A stretch of DNA of 8,529 bases from UBA1181 sp045617845 (GTDB lineage: Bacteria; Bacteroidota; Bacteroidia; Bacteroidales; Paludibacteraceae). Position 1 is the stretch's first letter. Each line of letters opens with the position of its first letter. The stretch is taken from the NCBI GenBank assembly GCA_045617845.1, contig JAZLJL010000068.1, positions 1 to 8,529 on the forward strand, written 5' to 3'. Both the position numbers and the translations under genes were made by a program. Positions 1 through 5,767 of this stretch are shown here, one piece after another. The notes below the pieces were generated by a model. The model was not told where the DNA came from. It worked only from the letters and a program-made list of their open reading frames with translations, and did no database searches.

Positions 1-239
1 AATGATTAAAATAGACAAAAAGTATCCATAAAAAGCCCAATAAGAAACTTTTTCGCAAATTTTTAAACAGCTTCTTAGTTTAACGCATAAAAAAAATAAC
101 ATATTAGGATGATTCATTATTTCAATAAAAATATTTGCGTATTATTTAAGCATAATATTGCACAATAAAAAACAATTAGTTACATTTGCCCCCAATTAAA
201 TAACCACAGTATTAACTATAAATAATATTTTATCGATCT
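1..239. other. AT-rich intergenic region upstream of ssb
   Basis: Apart from the ssb promoter at 157-188, I see no gene here. A weak imperfect inverted repeat, TAAGAAACT (41-49) and AGCTTCTTA (69-77, one mismatch) with a 19-nt loop, could be the terminator of a gene lying to the left. It lacks a T tract, so this is uncertain. Confidence 0.4.
157..188 (+). promoter_or_regulatory. Bacteroides-type promoter of ssb
   Basis: A TACATTTG box at 181-188 matches the Bacteroidota -7 consensus TAnnTTTG. A TTG at 158-160 lies 20 bp upstream of it, as expected for the -33 element. Transcription would begin near 195 and give a 5' leader of about 45 nt before the ssb ATG at 240. The surrounding DNA is very AT-rich. 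This is consensus matching only; no start site has been measured. Confidence 0.55.
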
Positions 240-686
240 ATGTCTGTTAACAAAGTGATTTTAGTAGGAAACGTGGGCAAAGACCCGGAAATACGCTACG
301 TCGACAAAGACGTGGCAGTCGCCAACTTCACCCTCGCCACCACCGAAAGGGGCTACACGAGCGCCTCGGGGCAAACCATCCCCGACAGGACCGAGTGGCA
401 CAACATCGTCGCATGGAGGGGTCTCGCCAAGTTGGCTGAGAGTTACATCAGGAAAGGCAGTTCAATCTATGTGGAAGGAAAATTGAGGACCCGCTCTTGG
501 GTGGACGAGAAGAACGGCAATGTGACGAAGTATGTCACGGAGATATTCGCCGAGAACATCGAACTGTTAGGCAAGAAACCGGAAGGGGGAGTCCCACCTC
601 TCGCGACCAGCCCGTCAGCGGCTAACAACGCAGTGGAGACGACACCTCCACCTGTTGGGGATTCCAACGACCAATACCCTTTCTAA
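240..686 (+). CDS. ssb: single-stranded DNA-binding protein SSB
   Basis: This is the bacterial SSB that coats single-stranded DNA during replication, recombination and repair and recruits partner enzymes. The 148-aa protein has the OB fold over about residues 1-110: it opens with MSVNKVILVGNVGKDPE, and WHNIVAW (53-59) and W87 sit at the usual aromatic DNA-stacking positions. A low-complexity Pro/Ala/Thr-rich linker follows (about 112-139). The C-terminal tip DSNDQYPF is acidic and ends in the Pro-Phe through which SSB binds its partners. Length is normal for the family. The ATG at 240 is the first start giving the canonical N-terminus. The gene appears to be monocistronic, with a promoter at 157-188 and a terminator at 723-761. 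No co-transcribed replication gene is visible. Confidence 0.97.
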   Translation: MSVNKVILVGNVGKDPEIRYVDKDVAVANFTLATTERGYTSASGQTIPDRTEWHNIVAWRGLAKLAESYIRKGSSIYVEGKLRTRSWVDEKNGNVTKYVTEIFAENIELLGKKPEGGVPPLATSPSAANNAVETTPPPVGDSNDQYPF

Positions 687-722
687 ATAAAGAACTTGAT
701 TAAAAATAACATAAGCAAAACC

Positions 723-761
723 AAAAGAGAAGCCAGATGCGACATCCCGCTTCTCTTTTTT
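723..761 (+). terminator. intrinsic terminator of ssb
   Basis: A perfect 11-bp inverted repeat, AAAAGAGAAGC (723-733) and GCTTCTCTTTT (749-759), encloses a 15-nt loop and runs directly into a T tract (756-761). It starts 36 nt after the ssb stop codon and faces the right way for ssb. Confidence 0.9.
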
Positions 762-929
762 CGTAAATTAAGGAGAAAGAAAATATTCCTGTGACAAAAA
801 AAACATTAACTTCGTGCACAAGATTCCCATAAGAGGGACATGCGGAGCGAGTCATGTAAAACACGCTATATTAAATGGTTAAATCAAAGGTTCATATAGC
901 AATATGGACGCATAAATGTTTCTAATTCT
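762..929. other. intergenic gap without a recognisable promoter
   Basis: This stretch between the ssb terminator and the iron-sulfur protein must hold the promoter of the latter. No TAnnTTTG box is present on the plus strand, and I see no convincing coding sequence. Either the promoter is degenerate or an alternative sigma factor is used. Nothing else stands out. Confidence 0.4.
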
Positions 930-2399
930 ATGTTCAAAAAAGTAAGAATCGCATTGGCGGTTCTATTCTTCACCCTCACCACCCTATTATTCCTAGATTT
1001 CACAGGTGTGGTTTCATCCCACTTCGGTTGGTTGGCAAAATTACAGTTCTTGCCAGCAGTCCTATCGCTTAACATACTAGTTATCATACTATTGGCCGCA
1101 TTGACTCTATTATTCGGCCGAGTCTATTGCTCCGTCATCTGCCCGTTGGGCGTCATGCAGGACATCTTCTCATGGTTCGGCAAGAAAACCAAGAAGAACA
1201 GATTCTCGTACAAAGAGAACAATGCGAAACTACGCATCGGGGCGTTCGTCACGTTCGTAGTCTTGCTATTGGTTCCATTCACGTCGTTCATCGCCCATCT
1301 AGTGGCGCCCTATAGCGCATACGGACGTATCGCCACAAACCTTCTTTCCCCCATCTATAGATTGTGCAACAACGGATTAGCCTCCATGGCGGAGAGCCAC
1401 GACAGTTATCAGTTCTACCAAGTGGACTTGGGCATCGCGTCACCAATCTCCATCGCGGTGGCGCTCATCACCTTAGTGGGATTAGGCATTGTGGCTTGGA
1501 GATTCGGAAGAGCCTGGTGCAACAACATTTGCCCAGTCGGAACCTTATTGGGCTATCTCTCACAAATCTCCCTCTTCCGGCCAGTCATCAACACGGATAA
1601 ATGCAACGGATGCGGTAAGTGCGCGCGCAACTGCAAAGCCTCCTGCATCAACCAGAAAGAGCACACCATTGACTACACCCGCTGCGTCGCTTGCTTCGAC
1701 TGCTTGGAGAACTGCAAGAACGGGGCGATCCAATATGTAAGAAGGCCCATCCAAAAAAGACAAAAGGAGGCGGAATCCGTAGACACGTCCAAAAGGGCGT
1801 TCCTGACCACAGGCGCAATATTCGTGGCAGGGGCCGCCATCGACGCGAAGGCGAAGAAGGTGGACGGAGGTTTAGCCGCCATCGAAAACAAGAAAGCGCC
1901 GGTGCGAAACCTCTCACCGAAGCCAGCCGGATCACTCAGCATAAAACACTTCAGCAACCACTGCACCGCATGCCAATTATGCATCTCAGCATGTCCCAAC
2001 CATGTGTTACGTCCATCGACCGACCTAATGCACTTGATGCAGCCGGAGATGTCCTTCGAACTAGGCTATTGCCGTCCGGAATGCAACAAATGCTCAACCG
2101 TATGCCCGGCAGGCGCCATACAACCCATCACCGTGGAGGAAAAGAGCTCCATTCAAATCGGGTACGCCGTGTTTGACAAGGAGAACTGCGTGGTGAACAC
2201 CGACAACGTCACGTGCGGAAACTGCGCCCGCCACTGCCCCGTAGGTGCGATCCTCATGGTGGAGCGAGCGGACGGAAAGAATTACCCGACGGTCAACACG
2301 GAAATTTGCATCGGCTGCGGCGCATGCGAAAACCTCTGTCCGGCTCGTCCATTCAGCGCAATCCACGTGGAAGGAGTGGAAAGGCATAGGGAATTGTGA
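930..2399 (+). CDS. NapH-NapG-like membrane polyferredoxin (fusion)
   Basis: This is a predicted inner-membrane electron-transfer protein, 489 aa, without a visible catalytic subunit nearby. The N-terminal half resembles the NapH/NosR/CcoG family. Hydrophobic segments lie at about 7-24, 40-62, 103-125 and 172-190, with CX3CP motifs at C67-C71 and C197-C201 next to helices. Two ferredoxin motifs follow (C225/228/231/235 and C252/255/258/262), plus an extra C239. A basic stretch then leads to SKRAFL (287-292) and a short hydrophobic run to about 304, which resembles a Tat signal or anchor. The C-terminal half resembles NapG/MauM, with four more clusters: C345/348/351/355, C381/385/388/392, C420/429/432/436 and C460/463/466/470. 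Two of these have unusual spacing (CX3C and CX8C). I infer quinol oxidation or electron relay towards the periplasm; the acceptor is unknown. The ATG at 930 directly precedes the first helix and no earlier in-frame ATG is close. Confidence 0.85.
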   Translation: MFKKVRIALAVLFFTLTTLLFLDFTGVVSSHFGWLAKLQFLPAVLSLNILVIILLAALTLLFGRVYCSVICPLGVMQDIFSWFGKKTKKNRFSYKENNAKLRIGAFVTFVVLLLVPFTSFIAHLVAPYSAYGRIATNLLSPIYRLCNNGLASMAESHDSYQFYQVDLGIASPISIAVALITLVGLGIVAWRFGRAWCNNICPVGTLLGYLSQISLFRPVINTDKCNGCGKCARNCKASCINQKEHTIDYTRCVACFDCLENCKNGAIQYVRRPIQKRQKEAESVDTSKRAFLTTGAIFVAGAAIDAKAKKVDGGLAAIENKKAPVRNLSPKPAGSLSIKHFSNHCTACQLCISACPNHVLRPSTDLMHLMQPEMSFELGYCRPECNKCSTVCPAGAIQPITVEEKSSIQIGYAVFDKENCVVNTDNVTCGNCARHCPVGAILMVERADGKNYPTVNTEICIGCGACENLCPARPFSAIHVEGVERHREL

Positions 2400-2403
2400 T
2401 GAG

Positions 2404-2444
2404 GTAAGAAGTAAGAAGTAAGAAGTAAGAGGTAAGAGGTAAGG
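2404..2444 (+). repeat. 7-bp tandem repeat (GTAAGAA/G, about 6 copies)
   Basis: Head-to-tail heptamers start five bases after the stop codon of the iron-sulfur protein gene: GTAAGAA at 2404, 2411 and 2418, then GTAAGAG at 2425 and 2432, and a truncated GTAAGG at 2439. The plus strand remains purine-rich to about 2490. The repeat is non-coding here and lies about 60 bp upstream of the aldolase -33 box. Copy number could vary by slippage. No function is evident. Confidence 0.9.
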
Positions 2445-2503
2445 ATTTGAGGGGAGAGATGGCAGGCTGTGGAGGTGAAGGAAAGATGAACTGTCCAAAG
2501 AAT

Positions 2504-2557
2504 TTTGAATTAAATAAAATCCCTAATACCTTTGCATTGCAAAATTTTATATCTTTG
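2504..2557 (+). promoter_or_regulatory. aldolase promoter, consensus plus a second -7 box
   Basis: TTTG at 2504-2507, a 19-bp spacer and TACCTTTG at 2527-2534 form a full Bacteroidota promoter, with a predicted start near 2540. A second perfect -7 box, TATCTTTG at 2550-2557, lies 23 bp further on. It has no properly spaced -33 element: the nearest TTTG (2531-2534) is only 15 bp away. The first promoter is well supported; the second is only a candidate. Confidence 0.65.
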
Positions 2558-2597
2558 CGGAACAAGAGAATTTTTTAATTTCTAAATAAAAAACAGA

Positions 2598-3599
2598 ATG
2601 GTTAATTACAAAGATCTAGGCTTGGTAAACACTAAGGACATGTTTGCTAAGGCAGTAAAAGGTGGTTACGCAATTCCTGCATTCAACTTCAACACAATGG
2701 AGCAAATGCAAGCTATCGTACAAGCATCTGTTGAGACTAAGTCTCCAGTTATCATGCAAGTTTCTAAGGGCGCACGTAACTACGCTAACGGTACTATCTT
2801 GCGCTACATGGCACAAGGTGCTGTTGAATACGCTAAGGAATTAGGTTTGGCTAAGCCAGAAATCGTGCTTCACTTGGACCACGGTGATAGCTTCGAGCTT
2901 TGCAAGGATTGCATCGACAACGGATTCTCATCTGTAATGATCGACGGTTCTTCATTGCCATATGAGGAGAACATCGCTTTGACTAAGAAAGTTGTTGAGT
3001 ACGCACACGAACACGACGTAACCGTAGAGGCTGAGTTGGGTGTATTGGCAGGTGTTGAGGATGAGGTTCAAGCTGAAGAGTCCCACTATACTAAGCCAGA
3101 AGAGGTTATCGATTTCGCTACTCGTACAGGTTGCGATTCATTGGCTATCTCTATCGGTACTTCACACGGTGCATACAAGATCAAACCTGAGCAGTGCACA
3201 CGCGACCCTAAGACTGGTAAGTTGGTGCCTCCTCCGTTGGCATTCGACGTTCTCCACGCTATCGAGGAGAAGTTGCCAGGATTCCCTATCGTTCTTCACG
3301 GTTCTTCTTCAGTTCCTCAAGACGAAGTTGATACCATCAACGCACACGGCGGTAAGTTGCCAGACGCAGTAGGTATCCCTGAGGAGCAATTGCGTGAGGC
3401 TGCTAAGTCAGCAGTTTGCAAGATCAACATCGACTCTGACTCTCGTTTGGCTATGACTGCGGCTATCCGTAAGTACTTCGATGAGAACCCAGGTCACTTC
3501 GATCCACGTCAATACTTGAAGCCAGCACGTGAGAACATGAAGAAGATGTACATGCACAAGATCACTAACGTTCTTGGTTCTGACGGAAAGATCGGATAA
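2598..3599 (+). CDS. fba: class II fructose-1,6-bisphosphate aldolase
   Basis: This is a zinc-dependent cytoplasmic aldolase that reversibly cleaves fructose-1,6-bisphosphate to dihydroxyacetone phosphate and glyceraldehyde-3-phosphate in glycolysis and gluconeogenesis. The 333-aa protein carries the class II signatures: PAFNFNT (27-33), LHLDHGDS (91-98, with catalytic Asp94 and zinc ligand His95), AELG (145-148), GTSHGAYK (187-194, zinc ligand His190), VLHGSSS (232-238, zinc ligand His234) and NIDSDSR (277-283, phosphate and substrate binding). Length is normal for the family and it appears complete. The related tagatose-bisphosphate aldolases share this fold, but the length and motifs favour Fba. 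Codon use differs clearly from the neighbouring genes (many GGT, GTT, GCT and AAG codons), consistent with very high expression. The gene is monocistronic, with a consensus promoter upstream and a terminator at 3621-3650. Confidence 0.96.
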   Translation: MVNYKDLGLVNTKDMFAKAVKGGYAIPAFNFNTMEQMQAIVQASVETKSPVIMQVSKGARNYANGTILRYMAQGAVEYAKELGLAKPEIVLHLDHGDSFELCKDCIDNGFSSVMIDGSSLPYEENIALTKKVVEYAHEHDVTVEAELGVLAGVEDEVQAEESHYTKPEEVIDFATRTGCDSLAISIGTSHGAYKIKPEQCTRDPKTGKLVPPPLAFDVLHAIEEKLPGFPIVLHGSSSVPQDEVDTINAHGGKLPDAVGIPEEQLREAAKSAVCKINIDSDSRLAMTAAIRKYFDENPGHFDPRQYLKPARENMKKMYMHKITNVLGSDGKIG

Positions 3600-3620
3600 T
3601 TTATCCTTATCCTTCATAAT

Positions 3621-3650
3621 AAAGGGCTGTCGATTTCGGCAGCCCTTTTT
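3621..3650 (+). terminator. intrinsic terminator of fba
   Basis: AAAGGGCTG (3621-3629) pairs with CAGCCCTTT (3640-3648). The stem continues inward through a T-G wobble and two G-C pairs to a 4-nt loop (3633-3636). A run of five T ends the element. It begins 21 nt after the fba stop codon. Confidence 0.92.
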
Positions 3651-3780
3651 CGTTACCTACCCTCATAGATGTTTTAGCCTAATTAATCGACACAATCCAC
3701 CTATTTATCAAATGAATTATCAACGTGTCAAAATCTTTAATATATTCGTACCGTTTAATTAACTTTTAATTTTTAGCGAT
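3651..3780. promoter_or_regulatory. AT-rich leader upstream of the lipoprotein gene
   Basis: The lipoprotein gene is preceded by a terminator, so its promoter should lie here. The best -7 candidate is TATATTCG (3741-3748), one mismatch from TAnnTTTG, but I find no -33 TTG at 19-21 bp. No further coding sequence is apparent in this gap. Confidence 0.25.
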
Positions 3781-4344
3781 ATGAAAAAAATGTTTTTATT
3801 CGCCGCAGCAGGTCTAATGGGAGCCCTATTGGCAACCTCATGCTGCAATTGCGACAAGAACTGCAAGTGTCAATGTGAAGAGAAAGGCGTATGCCAAGCC
3901 GAAGAGCAAGGATGTCCTATGCAAAGGCCACCTCACTGCCCAGGAGAGATGAAGCCAGGCTGCCCAATGGGTGGCGAGATGAATCCTAAGATGAAAGAGG
4001 ATCACGAAAAATGGATGAAGTTCGACAGTCTATCTGTGGACGAACAAAAAGCCTTGTTACAATCAATGAAGGCGGAAATCGACGAACGTGACTCCATGAT
4101 AGCTGCCAAAAAGGCCGAGATGGAACAGAAGTGGGCCAACTTCGACAACCTTCCAATAGAAGAACAAAGAGAACTAGTGATGATGAAGTCGCACTTCGGA
4201 ATGAAACCGATGGGACCTAAGCCATGCGGACACCCAGGGGAGAAACCTGGTCATGGGCCTGGTCATGGCGGACACGGTGGACACGGCGGACACGGCGGAC
4301 ACGGTGGACACGGTGGACACGGACCACATCACGATAAAAGATAA
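3781..4344 (+). CDS. Cys/Met/His-rich putative lipoprotein, possible metal binder
   Basis: I do not recognise a named family for this 187-aa protein. The N-terminus (MKKMFLFAAAGLMGALLATS, then Cys21) looks like a lipoprotein signal with a loose lipobox (ATSC). It is followed by a dense Cys cluster (C21, 22, 24, 28, 30, 32, 38, 45, 53, 61) and Met/Pro-rich sequence. The middle is charged and probably helical. It contains an internal duplication: KWMKFDSLSVDEQK (77-90) and KWANFDNLPIEEQR (117-130), exactly 40 residues apart, loosely recalling the LTxxQ motifs of Spy/CpxP-type periplasmic proteins. The tail (about 157-184) is Gly/His with six Gly-Gly-His units. The combination suggests envelope binding of soft or transition metals, which is inference. 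The gene stands alone and converges on the 57-aa membrane protein gene, with a shared terminator at 4354-4392. Confidence 0.8.
   Translation: MKKMFLFAAAGLMGALLATSCCNCDKNCKCQCEEKGVCQAEEQGCPMQRPPHCPGEMKPGCPMGGEMNPKMKEDHEKWMKFDSLSVDEQKALLQSMKAEIDERDSMIAAKKAEMEQKWANFDNLPIEEQRELVMMKSHFGMKPMGPKPCGHPGEKPGHGPGHGGHGGHGGHGGHGGHGGHGPHHDKR
4270..4323 (+). repeat. 9-bp in-frame tandem repeat encoding Gly-His-Gly
   Basis: Six consecutive GGACACGGN units (N = T, C, C, T, T, A) lie in the reading frame of the lipoprotein and encode its terminal Gly/His run. Because the unit is a multiple of three, changes in copy number would alter tail length without a frameshift. The near-identity of the units at DNA level points to recent expansion or ongoing slippage. 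Confidence 0.92.
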
Positions 4345-4353
4345 TTTCATAGA

Positions 4354-4392
4354 CAAGCGTCCAATACGATAAATCCTCGAATTGGACGCTTG
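4354..4392. terminator. bidirectional terminator between convergent genes
   Basis: A perfect 12-bp inverted repeat, CAAGCGTCCAAT (4354-4365) and ATTGGACGCTTG (4381-4392), has further possible pairing of CGA (4367-4369) with TCG (4377-4379). It lies 9 nt after the lipoprotein stop and 4 nt from the stop of the minus-strand gene. T-richness follows on both sides but the runs are interrupted, so termination may be less sharp than at the other hairpins. Confidence 0.75.
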
Positions 4393-4396
4393 CTGT

Positions 4397-4570
4397 TTAT
4401 TTCCGCTTCTTTAGGAATACAACCGCCAATGCCACTATAAACGCCAAGGGCAGACCAAATACTGCATATCCCCTATGTTCTCCAAACATCACACATAGCG
4501 GCATCAATAAAAGAGATAGCAAAAGTGTTATTACTGTAACTTGTATAATAGTTATTAAGATGTTTTTCAT
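4397..4570 (-). CDS. 57-aa two-helix small membrane protein
   Basis: This short ORF of 58 codons encodes a very hydrophobic protein that begins MKNILITIIQVTVITLLLS. It has one predicted membrane helix at about residues 4-28, a short polar turn with EHRG (31-34), a second helix at about 36-53, and a basic end, KKRK. This layout suggests an inner-membrane helical hairpin with the basic tail in the cytoplasm. No family is recognised. Support for a real gene comes from three points: the membrane-protein composition, the stop codon falling 4 nt before a strong hairpin (4354-4392), and a consensus promoter at 4675-4705 on the same strand, giving a leader of about 98 nt. There is no Shine-Dalgarno sequence at this ATG, which is usual for the phylum. 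The function is unknown. Confidence 0.65.
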   Translation of the reverse strand: MKNILITIIQVTVITLLLSLLLMPLCVMFGEHRGYAVFGLPLAFIVALAVVFLKKRK

Positions 4571-4674
4571 TATTTGTTGACGGATAATTAAGTTTACAAA
4601 TTCGCATTAGACCGCTGTTCCTCCGTTTCAATTTGCCTTCAAAACGACAGGGAACATCTAGATTATTAATATTA

Positions 4675-4705
4675 CAAATATAGCAGAGGATCACTGATAA
4701 ACAAA
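4675..4705 (-). promoter_or_regulatory. consensus Bacteroides promoter for the 57-aa protein
   Basis: Read on the minus strand, TTTG (4705-4702), a 19-bp spacer and TATATTTG (4682-4675) match both elements and the spacing of the Bacteroidota primary promoter. Transcription would start near 4668 and run through the 57-aa ORF to the hairpin at 4392-4354. This is the best promoter match in the window after that of fba. Confidence 0.65.
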
Positions 4706-4781
4706 AATCCAGTCCTTTAGAGAGAGACTTTATATCTCAATAATTCTGTTCGTCAGTATTACATAGACCCGATAACAACAT

Positions 4782-4820
4782 AAAAAGAGGGAGGAAGAAA
4801 CAAAGTTTCAACCTCCCTTT
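4782..4820 (-). terminator. terminator of the adhesin/OmpA/PorP operon
   Basis: On the minus strand AAAGGGAGG (4820-4812) pairs with CCTCCCTCTTT (4794 downward; one G-T wobble). The loop region holds a second small hairpin, GAAAC (4797-4801) with GTTTC (4805-4809). A T tract (complement of 4782-4786) follows. It starts about 20 nt after the PorP-family stop codon. Confidence 0.85.
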
Positions 4821-4840
4821 ATCGTTTTCAAACCAAAGCA

Positions 4841-5749
4841 TCAGAACTGCATGGAAAGCATAATCTCATGCGTATTGGATGGCAAATAATTGTATTCGCC
4901 CAAGTTGAAGTCATAGGAGTAACCGAAACGGTAACGTTGGTGTAACTCAAAACCGGCAGTGACTGACATCATGGAGAACTCGGTAGGATTACGCAAGTCC
5001 GGCTTCCATGTCACACCACCCCAAATAAACCGGTTATAGAAGAGCATAGCGTTCACCTCCATCACATTTGTTTTCTTCTTATGCATGAAAGTCAACGCGG
5101 GAGCGATGTCGAACACAGAAGAGAGCGGAATAAATCCACGTCCGTAAAAATAGAAGTGGCGTCCAGCCCTAAAAGTTGTGGAATTCTTAAAAAGCATATG
5201 CGTACAAGAGGCTCCGACCATCCAATGTTTGGAAGTGAACTCCAAACCGAAATTCATATCAGGCGTAACCTCAGTAGTCTTATCCTGCACATACGTGTCG
5301 GCGTCGCTATACTCAGACTCATCACGCATCACATGATCCTGAGGATTGAAATAACCGAAATTAGCGCCACCGGAAAGTCCGAGGGAGAGAATATATTTCT
5401 CGGACAAGTCCAGATGGTAAGAGTAAACCACCTGAGCATCCGTTGTGCTGTGGCCAATGCCTAAATGGTCATGGAAGACAGTTAAACCTATACTGGACTT
5501 CAGTTTTTCGCTATAACCTGAGAAATTCACAAGCCCGGTTTTGGGTGAGTCATCGAAGCCGACCCATTGGAAACGTCCCAAGACAAACAAATCAAACTTC
5601 TCGTTATTTCCAGTACCGGCCGGATTGACATTGATACGGGAGAAGAGCTGTTGGGAAAGCAGCAAGTCTTGCTGGGCATGCGCAGTAGCGAAACCAAACA
5701 ACAAAGAGCCAACGACGACTATAATATGGACAAATCTATTTCTTACCAT
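4841..5749 (-). CDS. PorP/SprF family type IX secretion membrane protein
   Basis: This 302-aa outer-membrane beta-barrel protein belongs to the PorP/SprF family, associated with type IX secretion and, for SprF-like members, with export of adhesins carrying type B C-terminal domains. A signal peptide is clear: basic start, hydrophobic core at about 8-20, and cleavage expected after AHA at residue 25, giving a mature protein starting QQDLLLSQQLFSRINVNPAG. That QxxYS-like opening with an early NPAGTG motif is the family hallmark. Alternating aromatic and polar beta strands follow, such as FDLFVLGRFQWVGFDDSPKT (52-71), and the last residues end in Phe (MLSMQF), as in outer-membrane barrels. It is the last gene of the minus-strand operon, 18 nt after the OmpA-like gene and before the terminator at 4782-4820. 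Its position beside a type B adhesin suggests it is the cognate SprF-like partner, which is inference from context. Confidence 0.88.
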   Translation of the reverse strand: MVRNRFVHIIVVVGSLLFGFATAHAQQDLLLSQQLFSRINVNPAGTGNNEKFDLFVLGRFQWVGFDDSPKTGLVNFSGYSEKLKSSIGLTVFHDHLGIGHSTTDAQVVYSYHLDLSEKYILSLGLSGGANFGYFNPQDHVMRDESEYSDADTYVQDKTTEVTPDMNFGLEFTSKHWMVGASCTHMLFKNSTTFRAGRHFYFYGRGFIPLSSVFDIAPALTFMHKKKTNVMEVNAMLFYNRFIWGGVTWKPDLRNPTEFSMMSVTAGFELHQRYRFGYSYDFNLGEYNYLPSNTHEIMLSMQF

Positions 5750-5767
5750 TGTTTATCTAATAAAAAC

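Noticed and set aside
41..77. Imperfect inverted repeat as a terminator of an upstream gene
   Set aside because: One mismatch, a 19-nt AT-rich loop and no T tract make it too weak to call; it is mentioned only in the intergenic entry.
1691..2176. 161-aa plus-strand frame inside the iron-sulfur protein gene
   Set aside because: It overlaps the Cys-motif region of the real gene in another frame, has an Arg/His-rich composition typical of shadow frames, and has no motif of its own.
2404..2444. CRISPR array
   Set aside because: The units are 7 bp with no spacers and there are no cas genes, so this is a simple tandem repeat.
2094..2498. 134-aa minus-strand frame whose N-terminus reads through the heptamer repeat
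   Set aside because: Most of it is antisense to the ferredoxin-like C-terminus, and its Leu/Ser/Thr repeat is simply the translated GTAAGAA array.
4473..4694. 73-aa minus-strand frame overlapping the 57-aa membrane protein gene
   Set aside because: Its start is a GTG upstream of the predicted transcription start and its composition is not protein-like. The overlapping membrane ORF fits the promoter and terminator better. A shorter 44-aa version with a GGAGG upstream is kept only as a low-interest question.
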